A stretch of 50,326 nucleotides of DNA from DAOTVC01 sp034437215 (GCA_034437215.1 DAOTVC010000083.1:1-50326), one strand, 5' to 3'. Counted from the first letter of the stretch, positions 32,025 through 42,800 are shown. The notes: generated from the letters alone by a model not told the origin. Made by a program: numbers and translations.

Positions 32025-35000
32025 ATGAACAAGTTTGTCAGCGCCCTCACGGGCATGCTGGTCATTCTCATGACGTTGTTAGGACCGGCTCTGCCCGGAC
32101 AGCCGGAGAGGATCAGAGCGGCCCCTCCCCCGGACAGCGGGGCTCTCTCAACAGGAATGGCGGCTCCAGGTGATGGAGCGATTCGCGCCGCCTATCTCTA
32201 CAGCGAGGATCTCGCCACGGCTCAAGCCTTCGTCGATCTGCTCAATGCTAACGACTTTACGGCGACGGCTATTCCTATCGCGGAGGCAGAGTGGCCCTAC
32301 ACCGTCTTCCTGCCGCTCGTTCTACGCAGTCAGGGAAACAGTGCCGCTTCGGAGGACTCTCTCAGAGCGGCGGCCGTCCCTGACTTCTCAGAGTACGACC
32401 TGATTCTGATCGGGCCCGAGACCGCCAAGGGCAGCGTCTGGAGCCCCGAACCGGGGCTGGTGACCGCCGTCGTCGCCAGCGGTCTTCCCATCGTGGGGAT
32501 TGGTAACGGAGGTTATGCCTTCTTCGGTGAGCTAGGGCTCGATATCGGCTCGCCTCAAGGCACACGTGCTACAGCGCGCTCCGTGCAGGTGCGCGACTTC
32601 GGCGACAGCCAGCCCTTCTACAGCGAGCCCCACGCCATCTCCATTCCCGGTGACCAGCTTCTGGATCTCTACCAGACGGCGCAGGATACCGTCGCCATTC
32701 CTCTCGAGGAACACCTGACCCAAGGGGTGCGTGTCGCCTCTCTGGTGGGCACGGATAGCTATCCCATCCTCGCTTCCGGAGAGCGCTATCTCCTCTGGGG
32801 ATTCCACGGCAGCCCCTCTGAGATGACCACCATCGGTCAGGAGCTCTTCCTCAACGCGCTGCGCTTCCGCGTGCAGAATCTCAACGTCCCCCTCCGCTCA
32901 CGCTCCTTCATCCCGGCGCCCGGCATCGAACAGGCCCTTCTGAACGCTCTCGACGCCACATCGGGCGACGGTCTGCACGCCTACGTGCAGTTGCACGAGC
33001 CCCCCACCCTGGCGGAGCGAGCAGCGTTGGAGAGCGCCGAGGTTACCCTGCTCGATTTCGTCCACGGTACGACCTATACCGCTTTCGTGGGTAAGGCCCT
33101 GAATCCCAACGATACCACTCTGAATTCGTTGGTGCGCTGGATGGGCCTGATCCCTGCCACCGACAAGGTCGACCCCAAGATCCTCGAGGGCAACTACGAG
33201 GAATGGGCCGACAACGGCGATGGAACGGTCAATCTCCTCGTCACCTTCTTCTCCGACGTCGTCACCCCCGCTGCCGAGTCCATCCTCGCCACTCGCGTCA
33301 TTAGTTACTCCATCCATACCAATCACCAGTGGGCAGTCGTGATGAACAAGACGGAGATCGTGCCTCTGAGCGAGGAGGACGCCGTCTACTGGATCGAGGA
33401 GGGGCCCATCCCCCTGCTGCCCATCAACGATGAGGCGCGGGAGGATCTGATGGTGGACGAGGTTCAACAGGCCGTTATCACCGGCCCCGCGACGCCCTTC
33501 TACAAAGGGCTGGACGGCTCCGGAGTGAGCGTCGGCATCTTCGATACCGGCGTCAACACCCCGACCTTTCAGCACCAGGACTTCGCCGGGCGCCTGCTGC
33601 GCACGGCCAACGACACCAACAGCCATGGGTCTCACGTCGCCGGCATCGTCGGTGCCAGCGGCAGCCAGAGCGTCGCCAACTGCCCCTCGGGCACCTGCAC
33701 TGACTACGAGTTGCGGGGCATGGCACCCAACGTCAGCCTCGCACCCTACTACGGCTGGACGGCCGCCCGCATGGATGAGGCCGTCAACACCTACAACATC
33801 GAGGTCAGCAACCACTCCTACGTCATGACCTGCGGCCTCTACAACACCAACGCTCGCGACATCGACCGTCTCGTCCGCGGGGACCTACAGAACGGTTCCA
33901 ACTCCATCTCCTCGCACTTCGCCGTCTGGGCAGCGGCCAATCAGGGCACCGGTGCCCAATACTGCACCACAGGCACTCTCCCTGACGGCACCACAGCCGA
34001 TCCTACCACCGGACCGCGCGGCTACTACTCCATCCTCTCACCCGCCAAGAACCAGCTCACCGTCGGCGCCCTCAACCGCAACTCCAACTACGACCTGCGC
34101 GCCAGCAGCAGCCGCGGCCCCACGTGGGACGGGCGCCTCAAGCCCGAGGTCATGGGCATCGGCTGTGAGTGGTCCACCGACAACGACACTGACGGCTACA
34201 TCTTCAAGTGCGGGACCTCGATGGCTTCGCCCTCGGTGGCGGGCGTAACGGCTTTGGTGGTCCAGCAATACCACCAGACCTATCCTTCGGCAGGACGGCC
34301 CACGCCCTCTCTGTTGAAAGCCATCCTCGTCCAGAGCGCCGACGACCTGGAGCACCATCCCGGTCAGGCGGGCTTCAGCGAGTATAGTTGGAACGATCCC
34401 GACAGCGGACAGCCCGTCATCTACCACGCCGGTCCCGACTGGGCCACCGGCTACGGCGTCGTGAACGCCCAGAAGGCGGTGGCGCTCGTGCGCGGACGCA
34501 ACCTCATCGAGGGCACGGTCTCTCCGGGAGACACCACGGACACCTACACCGTCGAGATTCCCGAGGGCCGCACGGAGTTCAAGGTCACGCTGACCTGGGA
34601 CGACGAAGCGGGTAACCCCACCCTGGCAGTCAATACCGCGCAGTTGGTCAACGACCTCGACCTCACTCTGGAGGCACCCGACGGCACCATCTATCGCCCC
34701 TGGGTGCTCCCCGCCTTACCCCGCGCTACCTCGACCTACAATGCCTCCAACCAGGACACCGGCGTCCGCGACCCCATTACCCGCACCCTCCACGTTCTCC
34801 CCGCCTTCCGGGGCGTCGATCGTCTCAACGTTGTGGAGCAGGTAGGGGTAACCGATCCGGTAGAGATCCTGCCGGGGACCTGGACCATTCGCGTCAACGC
34901 CTTCAACCTCCCCAACGGCAACGCTCAGCCCTACAGTCTGGCGGGCGACTTCCGCTCCATCAACATCATCGAACCGCAGACGGGTAACTACGCCGAGGCC

Positions 35001-37208
35001 GGTGATCCTACCAATCCCAACGTCATTCTCGTGGCGGTGGAGGCGGAGAACGAGCTCAACGGCGATACGAGCACGCTGGTCGACGCCGAGCCAGGTGACT
35101 TCGAGGTCGCCATCGACGGCACTCCGGCCCCCATCATCAACGGGGCGCCGGTAGGCGATCAGTTCTGGCTCAATGTCCGGCCAGAGAGCAACATCTACAG
35201 CGCCGGAAGCAAGTACGACCTGACCGTGAGCCTGCAGGGCTATGGCAGCGACACGGAGACCCGCGCCGTCCTCTTCACCGAGCGGGAGATCACCGACCGG
35301 GCCGTCATCCTCGACACGTCGGGGAGCATGGCCGACTACGATAAGATGGCCGCGGCCCAGAACGCCGCCCGCCTCTTTATCGACCAGTCGCTCATCGGTG
35401 ATCGCGTCGCTGTCGTCGAATTCGACACCGGTGCCAGCACTCCCTACGCCATCACCGAGGTCAGCAGCAACCCCACGACGCCGGAGTTGAGTGCGGCCAA
35501 GAGCGCCGTGGACGCGCTCCTCGTCGGAGGGCGCACGGCTATCGGCCAGGGGTTGTTGGCGGGCCAGGACGAGGTCACGGCCGCGCCGGTTGATTTCAGC
35601 CTGGTGGACGTCCTCGTGCTGTTGAGCGACGGCATGGAGAACGAGGACCCGCTCTACGATACCCCGGCGGTGAAGGGTGTCATCGAACCTACGGGGACCA
35701 TCATCCACACCGTCGCGGTCGGACCGAGTGAGGCCGGACACCACGCCCTGCTGGAGGAGATCTCCGGTGACAACGGTGGGCGCTCCTATCACGTCACAGA
35801 GAGCAGCGTCGTCCTTGCGACAGCGGGCGACGGCGTACAAGTTGCAGCCACCGGAGAGGGTCTCGCTGCTTGGCCTGACACGCTCTCTAACCGTCTGGGT
35901 GACACCTACAAGCAGATCGCCGAGGAGGTATTGCACGAGAACCGTCTCTACCAGTATAGCGATCTCTCCGATCCCAAGGCGGGCATCTACACCCGCACCG
36001 TGAGCGTACCTGCGGGCCTGAAGCGGATCACCTTCGCCCTAAATTGGGAGGAGCCCAATCACCTTCTGAGCCTTCGTCTGCGAGATCCCGACGGCAAGCT
36101 CTACGAGTACGATCCCCAGAACAACAACTTCTGCCGCTCCGACGCCACCCACGAGACCTGTATCATCGACGCCCCCACCCCCGGTATCTGGGAGATGATC
36201 ATTGACTTCGTCGAGACGGATCGTGCCAACGAGTTCGTCCTCTGGGCGAGCGCCCGCACCGCCGTCAGCTTCCAGCTCTTCGTCGGTACCCCCGGACGGG
36301 AGCGCACGACTCACAACGACATCCACCTGGTGGGCTTCCTGCACGAATCGGGTGTTCCTTTGCCCGAACAGGAGGTCCAGGTCCGCATCTTCGACCCCGT
36401 CGGCGAGACCGCTACTACTCTCATCCTCCTTGACGACGGCCAGAACGGTGACGGCAAGGCCGGGGACGGCATCTACGGGGGCTATTTCCTGGCAGGTGAA
36501 CAGCCGGGCGCCTATGCCGTGCGCGGCATGGCGAAGGGCGAGGATCGCAACGGCGAGCCCTTCACCCTCTACAAGAACACCAATTTCCACCTGCGCCCGC
36601 GCGCGCTCTACATCCACACCTGGGACACCGGCAAGGGAATCGCTTACCGCAACCTTCTGGAGAAGACCAGTTTCACCGTCGACCTGGCCTACTCCCACGT
36701 CGTACCTACCCTCGACCTGAGCAAGTACAGCCTGGTCATCGTCGGGCCGGAGACCGGCTACCTGAGCAATTGGGAGCCTGCGGAGACCATCCGGGCCATC
36801 ACCAATAACGAGATCCCGGTGCTGGGTTTGGGCGAGGGAGGCTACGCTTACTTCGGCAAGCTGGGGCTGGAGATCGGGCACGGTAACGGCGTTCACGGCT
36901 CCGGCACCTCCATCGACTGGTCCCGCGACACCTCCAGCGACGATATCTGGCTCTACCCCTACGAGATCAACCGCCCCAAAGAGGCGATGCAGCTCTACAG
37001 TGCAGCAAGTCCGCGGGTGGATATCTACATCGGCAATCAGCCTACGGGGGTCACGACCTTCGGCTACAACGATAACAACCGCTCCTACGCCGACCTGATC
37101 ATGGAGAGCAACTGGTACATGCTCTGGGGCTTCGACGATGGGCCTGCAGCCATGACGAACAGCGGACGCCAGCTCTTTGTCAACACCGCCTACCGCACCA
37201 AACGCTAA
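32025..37208 (+). CDS. Giant secreted subtilisin-like protease with vWA domain and duplicated flanking domain
   Basis: 1727 residues; ATG 32025 follows AAGGAGGAT. A signal peptide (about 1-31) leads to domain X (53-281) with LILIGPETAKGS, GNGGYAFFGELGLDIG and YLLWGF. The S8 domain (about 495-820) has the triad Asp507 (IFDTGV), His534 (SHGSHVAG) and Ser732 (GTSMASPSVAG). A PPC-like beta domain starts near 825 (EGTVSPGDTTDTYTVEIPEG). A vWA domain (about 1090-1260) has MIDAS DTSGS (Asp1097). Later come two beta-sandwich modules, one with DDGQNGDGKAGDGIYGG. A second copy of domain X ends the protein (1526-1727) with IVGPETGYLS, GEGGYAYFGKLGLEIG and YMLWGF. No LPXTG or membrane anchor is seen. Confidence 0.9.
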   Translation: MNKFVSALTGMLVILMTLLGPALPGQPERIRAAPPPDSGALSTGMAAPGDGAIRAAYLYSEDLATAQAFVDLLNANDFTATAIPIAEAEWPYTVFLPLVLRSQGNSAASEDSLRAAAVPDFSEYDLILIGPETAKGSVWSPEPGLVTAVVASGLPIVGIGNGGYAFFGELGLDIGSPQGTRATARSVQVRDFGDSQPFYSEPHAISIPGDQLLDLYQTAQDTVAIPLEEHLTQGVRVASLVGTDSYPILASGERYLLWGFHGSPSEMTTIGQELFLNALRFRVQNLNVPLRSRSFIPAPGIEQALLNALDATSGDGLHAYVQLHEPPTLAERAALESAEVTLLDFVHGTTYTAFVGKALNPNDTTLNSLVRWMGLIPATDKVDPKILEGNYEEWADNGDGTVNLLVTFFSDVVTPAAESILATRVISYSIHTNHQWAVVMNKTEIVPLSEEDAVYWIEEGPIPLLPINDEAREDLMVDEVQQAVITGPATPFYKGLDGSGVSVGIFDTGVNTPTFQHQDFAGRLLRTANDTNSHGSHVAGIVGASGSQSVANCPSGTCTDYELRGMAPNVSLAPYYGWTAARMDEAVNTYNIEVSNHSYVMTCGLYNTNARDIDRLVRGDLQNGSNSISSHFAVWAAANQGTGAQYCTTGTLPDGTTADPTTGPRGYYSILSPAKNQLTVGALNRNSNYDLRASSSRGPTWDGRLKPEVMGIGCEWSTDNDTDGYIFKCGTSMASPSVAGVTALVVQQYHQTYPSAGRPTPSLLKAILVQSADDLEHHPGQAGFSEYSWNDPDSGQPVIYHAGPDWATGYGVVNAQKAVALVRGRNLIEGTVSPGDTTDTYTVEIPEGRTEFKVTLTWDDEAGNPTLAVNTAQLVNDLDLTLEAPDGTIYRPWVLPALPRATSTYNASNQDTGVRDPITRTLHVLPAFRGVDRLNVVEQVGVTDPVEILPGTWTIRVNAFNLPNGNAQPYSLAGDFRSINIIEPQTGNYAEAGDPTNPNVILVAVEAENELNGDTSTLVDAEPGDFEVAIDGTPAPIINGAPVGDQFWLNVRPESNIYSAGSKYDLTVSLQGYGSDTETRAVLFTEREITDRAVILDTSGSMADYDKMAAAQNAARLFIDQSLIGDRVAVVEFDTGASTPYAITEVSSNPTTPELSAAKSAVDALLVGGRTAIGQGLLAGQDEVTAAPVDFSLVDVLVLLSDGMENEDPLYDTPAVKGVIEPTGTIIHTVAVGPSEAGHHALLEEISGDNGGRSYHVTESSVVLATAGDGVQVAATGEGLAAWPDTLSNRLGDTYKQIAEEVLHENRLYQYSDLSDPKAGIYTRTVSVPAGLKRITFALNWEEPNHLLSLRLRDPDGKLYEYDPQNNNFCRSDATHETCIIDAPTPGIWEMIIDFVETDRANEFVLWASARTAVSFQLFVGTPGRERTTHNDIHLVGFLHESGVPLPEQEVQVRIFDPVGETATTLILLDDGQNGDGKAGDGIYGGYFLAGEQPGAYAVRGMAKGEDRNGEPFTLYKNTNFHLRPRALYIHTWDTGKGIAYRNLLEKTSFTVDLAYSHVVPTLDLSKYSLVIVGPETGYLSNWEPAETIRAITNNEIPVLGLGEGGYAYFGKLGLEIGHGNGVHGSGTSIDWSRDTSSDDIWLYPYEINRPKEAMQLYSAASPRVDIYIGNQPTGVTTFGYNDNNRSYADLIMESNWYMLWGFDDGPAAMTNSGRQLFVNTAYRTKR

Positions 37209-37236
37209 CTTCGACGACGACCTGGTATACAACCAG

Positions 37237-37270
37237 AAGAGCCGGGAGGAATTTCCTCCCGGCTCTTTCC
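37237..37270 (+). terminator. Intrinsic terminator after the subtilase gene
   Basis: 14-bp stem AAGAGCCGGGAGGA paired across ATT with its complement, followed by TTTCC. Confidence 0.85.
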
Positions 37271-37329
37271 GTACTCACAGAGATGACTTCCCTTCTCAAC
37301 TTGGCGTTCTTGGCGCTCTCTGCGGTTAG

Positions 37330-38955
37330 CTAGCCTTTCTTCAGTAGAGTCAGAGGTTGAATGGGGTAGAGCTCGCCCCGGACGAAGCCCCGCTCCCGGT
37401 AGTAATGGCGGGTACCCACGGCCGCGATAACGGCCAACTCGGAGAAGCCGGCCTTGCGCGCCATGTCCGCGGCCTCCTCCAGCAACCAGGTCCCCAACCC
37501 GCGATGCTGTCCGCCCCGCCGGCGTCTACCCAGCGTCTGGGCGGGCCCGTAGACGTGCACCTCCCGAATCATCGCCGCCGTGCGGATCTCGGGGATGGGG
37601 AGCTCGTCGCGTGGTGCGCGGGGCAGCGAGAGGCGCAGGAAGCCGGCAAGACGCTCCTCGGGGGTGAGCATCTGCAGGAAGTGCTCCTCGGTGGCGTCGG
37701 TCTCGTAGACCAGATCCTCCAGGCGCACCGCCTCGGGGTCCACCGTCTCCCGCCCCCGAATCTCGCGACAGCGTATACAGCGGCAGACCAGCCCCTCGGG
37801 CTCCATCCGCTGCCGGATGATCTGGCGCAGGTTGCTCTTGCGCGTCCCCTCCACGATGTAGTCGGCCGGGATATCGCGCATGAGGCGGTTGAGGCGGCAG
37901 TAGGGCCGGATGAGGGTCTTGGCCTCTTTGAGAAGGCCGATGAGGCTCTCCTCGTCGTAGGGCTTATAACGCCCCTGCTGCCAGAGGTCGTAGAGCTCCG
38001 TGCTCTCGAGGAGGGCTGCGGGATAGATCTTGAGCTCGTCCGGGCGCAGGGCCGGATCGTCCCACAGCCGCGCGAAGTCCTCCCGGTCCGACTCGAGCGT
38101 GGCTCCGTAGAGGTTGGGCATCCAGTGCAGGACGACCTTGAAGCCCGCCAGGCGCAGAAGACGCAGTGCCCGCCGCGTCTGGTCGACGGTATGACCTCGC
38201 TTGTTGAGGGCCAGGATCTCGTCGTCGAGGCTCTGAGCCCCCACCTGGACCTTCGTCACCCCCTCCCGCCGCAGCCGCAGAATCTCCGCGGGCGTGACGT
38301 AATCGGGACGGGTCTCCACGACCAGGCCCACGTTGCGGTGAGGGGCCGTCTCGTTGCGCTCGAGTGCCTCCGCCAACGTCTCCGACGGCTCCGCGTTCAT
38401 GGCGTCGAAGCAGCGGCGCAGGAACCGGCGCTGGTAGGATTCGGGGTAGTAAGACCAGGTGCCCCCGAGGACGAGGAGTTCGATCTTGTCAGTGGGGTGC
38501 CCGATGGCGGTGAGAGCCGCGATGCGCCCCGCCGTCTGCTCGTAGGGATCGTAGTCGAACTGGAGGGCGCGCAGAACGCCCGGTTCGCCGTCGAGGTAGC
38601 TCTTGGGCGCCCCTGACTGGTTAGGGCAGAAGATGCACTCTCCGGGACAGGGATGGGGCTCGGTGAGGACGGCGACGGGCGCGACGCCGGAGATGGTGCG
38701 CACGGGCCGGGCCCGCAGGCGCCGCTCGAGTACGGGGTCCCGCTCCAGGGCCCCCTCCTCCACCAGGGTGCGGTAGGCCGCCAGGAGCTGGGATTTGGCG
38801 TAGGTGCCCCTAGGGCTGGGATAGCGGCGCAGAACAGGGCTGATGTCCCGCGCGTCCGCCGGAAGCTGGCGCAGAGCGCCCAGCAGAGCCAGGATCTTCG
38901 CCCGCCGCTCCTCCTGGGTCAGATCGATGGGTTCGGGTACGCCGCCTTTGACCAT
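37330..38955 (-). CDS. Elp3-family radical SAM/GNAT tRNA U34-modifying enzyme
   Basis: 541 residues from ATG 38955. The N-terminal part is helical. The radical SAM core holds the 4Fe-4S motif CPGECIFC (Cx3CxxC) after VAVLTEPHPC, plus LLVLGGTWSYYPESY, and a further zinc-site-like CRCIRCREI. The C-terminal GNAT domain has GGQHRGLGTWLLEEA for acetyl-CoA binding and HYYRERGF. Elp3 makes the carboxymethyl group of wobble uridine; stand-alone Elp3 occurs in archaea and some bacteria including Chloroflexota. A perfect TATAAT lies 9 nt before the ATG and no ribosome site is visible. Confidence 0.93.
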   Translation of the reverse strand: MVKGGVPEPIDLTQEERRAKILALLGALRQLPADARDISPVLRRYPSPRGTYAKSQLLAAYRTLVEEGALERDPVLERRLRARPVRTISGVAPVAVLTEPHPCPGECIFCPNQSGAPKSYLDGEPGVLRALQFDYDPYEQTAGRIAALTAIGHPTDKIELLVLGGTWSYYPESYQRRFLRRCFDAMNAEPSETLAEALERNETAPHRNVGLVVETRPDYVTPAEILRLRREGVTKVQVGAQSLDDEILALNKRGHTVDQTRRALRLLRLAGFKVVLHWMPNLYGATLESDREDFARLWDDPALRPDELKIYPAALLESTELYDLWQQGRYKPYDEESLIGLLKEAKTLIRPYCRLNRLMRDIPADYIVEGTRKSNLRQIIRQRMEPEGLVCRCIRCREIRGRETVDPEAVRLEDLVYETDATEEHFLQMLTPEERLAGFLRLSLPRAPRDELPIPEIRTAAMIREVHVYGPAQTLGRRRRGGQHRGLGTWLLEEAADMARKAGFSELAVIAAVGTRHYYRERGFVRGELYPIQPLTLLKKG

Positions 38956-38964
38956 GGTGGGTCC

Positions 38965-38970
38965 ATTATA
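38965..38970 (-). promoter_or_regulatory. -10 box of the Elp3 gene
   Basis: Perfect TATAAT on the minus strand, ending 9 nt before the start codon; no clear -35 box. Between this and the divergent methyltransferase promoter lies a nested inverted repeat (38992-39044). Confidence 0.55.
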
Positions 38971-39068
38971 ACACGATGTGGGGGAGGTAGTGAGAGGTGA
39001 GAAGTGAGAAGAAGCAAGAGGGCGCCCTCTTCTACTCACCTCTCTCTGCTCTCTTCTCACTCGGCTGT

Positions 39069-39096
39069 TTGCCCCTCATCATCTTCGATCTATACT
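39069..39096 (+). promoter_or_regulatory. Promoter of the methyltransferase gene
   Basis: TTGCCC (39069-39074), 16-nt spacer, TATACT (39091-39096). The start codon follows after 6 nt. Confidence 0.6.
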
Positions 39097-39102
39097 CCGG
39101 GC

Positions 39103-39822
39103 ATGGAAGAGGAGATTGTTCATCTGCTGCGCGACCTGAACCGCGACTTTTACGACACCTTCGCCGGCGCCTTCGACCGTTCGCGGGCGCCTACCGAGCC
39201 CGGCGTGGAGCGCATCCTCGAGCAGGTGCAGTCCGGCGAGCACTTTCTCGATCTCGGTTGTGGGCAGGGACGGGTGGCCCTCCTGCTCCCGGAGGAGACC
39301 TCCTACGTCGGCGTCGACTTCTCCGCGGAGATGGTGGCTCTTGCCCGGAGGAAGTCCCGGGCAGCAGGCATCCCCGCCCGCTTCGTCGTGGCCGACCTAC
39401 TGGAGGAGCCCTGGCTGCCGGAAGTTGGGGAGGACTTTGACTGGATCCTCCTGCGCGCGGTGCTCCATCACGTGCCCGGCTTCGCGTGGCGCGCTGCGGT
39501 GGTGCGCCGGGCTGCGGAGCGCCTGGCTTCTGGCGGCCACCTCGTCGTGGCGAACTGGCAATTCCTGGAGCTGCCCTCTTTGCGCCGCCGGTTGCTCCCC
39601 TGGGACACCGTGGGGCTGCACCGTGAGCAGGTCGAGGAGGGGGACTACCTTCTGGATTGGAAGCGGGAGGGATACGGGCTGCGGTACGTCCATCTGGTGG
39701 ACGAGGAGGAGACGCAGCGGCTTGCGGAAGCGGCAGAGCTGCAGGTAGAGCTGCTCTATCGGGCCGACGGTAGGAACAACCGGTTGACGCTCTACGCCGT
39801 CCTGTCGCGGGAAAGCGACTGA
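39103..39822 (+). CDS. Class I SAM-dependent methyltransferase
   Basis: 239 residues from ATG 39103. Motif I is FLDLGCGQGRVALLL and motif II is YVGVDFSAEMVALAR, with VVADLLEEPW and LLRAVLHHVPG further on. The N-terminal NRDFYDTFAGAFDRSR resembles tRNA methyltransferase-like (Trm9/ALKBH8-type) small-molecule family proteins. Being divergent from Elp3, which makes the carboxymethyl precursor, a Trm9-like role in methylating wobble cm5U would fit; this is inference. The gene converges with the next one at a 7-bp gap. Confidence 0.88.
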   Translation: MEEEIVHLLRDLNRDFYDTFAGAFDRSRAPTEPGVERILEQVQSGEHFLDLGCGQGRVALLLPEETSYVGVDFSAEMVALARRKSRAAGIPARFVVADLLEEPWLPEVGEDFDWILLRAVLHHVPGFAWRAAVVRRAAERLASGGHLVVANWQFLELPSLRRRLLPWDTVGLHREQVEEGDYLLDWKREGYGLRYVHLVDEEETQRLAEAAELQVELLYRADGRNNRLTLYAVLSRESD

Positions 39823-39829
39823 CGAAGCC

Positions 39830-42800
39830 TCACTTCACCACCCGGTAGATCTTGGCCTTGATGGTCGCGTCGTCGAAGACCACCTCCAGCCGTCCCTGTT
39901 CGACCAGGATCTCGAACTTGGCCTCCGCCCGGCTCCGCCACTCCTCGGGCGTCACCTGACCGGCATCCGCGCCTTCACCATCTTCGGAGATGGGATCCGA
40001 GGGCGTGAGATTCTGGGGCTGCAGCATGTAGAGGCGCTCGTAGGGAGTGAGCACGACATACTCCACGCCGTACTCCTGGAGAATGGCCCAGGCCTCCTCG
40101 GGGTCGGGTGTGTTGTAGAACTGGCTGACGTCCCACTGACGCCGCTCCACGGTGCCGCCCGGCATCACCATCCGCTGCTGGGCCTGGTGCCAGCGCCAGC
40201 CGATCACCGTGGGCAGCCCCGTGTAGATGCTCATCCGATTGCCCCACTTGATGTACTCCACCTCGGCGTTCTTCTCCATGATGGTGGGCGAGCCCTCGAT
40301 GTTCTCCTGCAACCAGCGGATCACCCGGGCGTCGATGGTGAGGGGCAAGACGGCATCGTTCTCGTGTTGAATGACGTGATCGAGGAAGACCATGCCATCG
40401 AGGCTGTAGGGCGCCTGGGGATTCCAGCGGTCGCGGATCTTGGCGGGAATGGCAAAGATGGGATAGAGAGCCGTGGCGAAGACGACGACGAGGAGGATAC
40501 CGAGGACGATGTCCCCCACGGCGGGCCGGCGCCGTGCCAGGGCATGCCAGAAGTGCTCCGCACGGGAGCGGCTCTCGTTCCAGAAGAGCGCGCTCCAGAG
40601 GCGCTCCGTGGCGACGGCAGCCGTGACCGAGAAGAGGGTCCACACCTGGACGTAGGGCTTGAAGACGGTGTTCATCCGCCCGATGTCCCCCTTAAGGACG
40701 ACGATTTCGACCGCCAAAGTGACGGCCAAAGCCGTTCCCACCCAGAGCCAGAGGGTTTGGGTGCGCCGCGAGTGCTCCACGTCGAGGAGGAGGAGAGCAG
40801 CGACCGTCCCGAAGAGCACGACAATCCAGGCGATCTGTACCCCCATGCTCGACAGCACCAACGTGAGCAGCAGGGCGCCGAAGGCGACGATACCCAGGGA
40901 GGCCAACAGGGTGACGGGCTCCTGTCGGTGCCGGGCCCGCATGCGGCGGAAGAGTAGGAGCGTCTCGACGGCGGCAATGAGCGCCAGGGGCAGCAGGAAC
41001 TGACCGTGCATGATGAGATAGTCGTTCAGCGGTGTCTTCGACCCCAACCAGGGCTCCACCGCATTGTAGGTCGTCATGTAGTGGGTAGTGAAGGGTCTGA
41101 AGAGCAGCTCGGCCAGAAGGACGAGGGCCACCGGGGTGACGAAGCGGTGGTAGGGAAAGGGCGGTCGTGCCGCGTCGACAGTCTCGCCGGTTTCAGGCGT
41201 CGCTGTGTCAGACACGGGCGTGACAGGCACGGACGCGGTGGGTGTCTCCTTCCGGAGGGGCAGCTCCCGCATCAAGGGCAGGAGATAGCCCAGGATCATC
41301 AATCCCAGGTAGGTGGGATAGTCCCACGTGTTGGTCGCCCGGAGAGCGCCCGCGACCAGCGCCGCCAGGAAGAAGGTCGGGAACGGGCGGGGTAGCCAGG
41401 CGCGCACCCGCCCCAGGAGCGAGCGGGAGACGTTCAAAAGGGGTGTGCGGTAGCGCCCGATCCCCCATTGGAGGGCGACCGCCAGGGCCACCTGCGTCAG
41501 CGGCAGAGCGATGGCGTGGGCGTGGAGGTCGGCGTAGAGGTAGGTGAAGAGGGGGAACTCGTTGATCGGCCCCACGTACTCTCCGGGCCCCGGCTCGACG
41601 ATCCGCGAAGCGTTCCAGTACCACCACTCCGGTCGGAAGGCCAGCTCCCGCCCCTGGACCACGACCTTCCAGAGGCCGGCCAGCGTCGAGATGAGGAAGC
41701 GATAGCCGGGAATGAGGCTCTCGAAGTGCACCTGCCCCACCTGTTCCAGCCCCTCGGCGATGAGCTTGAGCTCCCCCAGGTTGCCCAGGAGCACCCCGAG
41801 GGCCACGCCCCAGAGCCCGGCACGGCGCGCCTGCTGCTCCGTCCCGCCGATGAGGTTGGAGGCGAGGGTGTAGGCCCCCACCCCGGTCATCGCCAGGAGG
41901 GAGGGAATCGCCAGGTTGTAGGCCACGGAGGGCACGATGCCCAGGGCCTCGATGAGCGAGCCCATCAGGACGAAGCCGAAGTAGTAGTAGTTCATGATCC
42001 CACCGGCAAACCAGGGGTCGTAGGGCGGGAACCAGCTGGAGCGGATGACGGCATTGAGGTAGGCGAAGTCCATGGGCTTCTCGCCCCCCGCTACGGGATG
42101 GTAGAGGTCGGGGTTGAGATAGCGGACCAGTACCCAGACGAGGTAGAGTCCGGCGAAGATGATCTCGATCCGCAGAAGATCCTGCCATCGGTCGCGCAGC
42201 AGGGTCCTGAACTCCTCCCATCGCGAGCGCACGAGAAGTGCCGAGGCAGCCGCAAAGCACAGGAAGGCGCCCCAGAGAAGCAGGCGGGTATGAGCGACCA
42301 GGTGCAAGGAGGCGAGAAGCCAGGGCGGATAGGCCCACAGAAGTAACCCGGCGATACGCGCCAGCCCATAACCGCGGTTGCGCAGCGCGGGAAAGGCCAG
42401 GGTCAGCCAGGGGAAGGCCAGCCATCCCAGCAAGAAGAGCAGCAGCCACCAGAGGATGGCGGCCAACCAGTGGTAACGGTTGTGAAGGGCGTGACGGTGA
42501 AAGAGCCGTGACCAGGTGCCTCCGGTCTCCTGCACCTCACGTTCCCGGGGCTCCATGAGCAGCGAAGGGGTCTCTCCTCCCTGACGCGTCGCCTGGAGCG
42601 GGGTCATCCACCGGACGTTCTCCACGAGCGTCAGAGGCAGAAGCTCCTCCGCTCTCTCTCCGGAGTAGGACGGGGTCTTGGCGAAGATGAGCACGGTGGG
42701 GTGATCGTAGACGCTGAAGGCCTCCTCGGCGGGAGGATAGGGCACGGAGCAGGGACGGGCGGTGGTGTATCGCGGGTCGGGAAGACCGAAGGGCAGCTCC

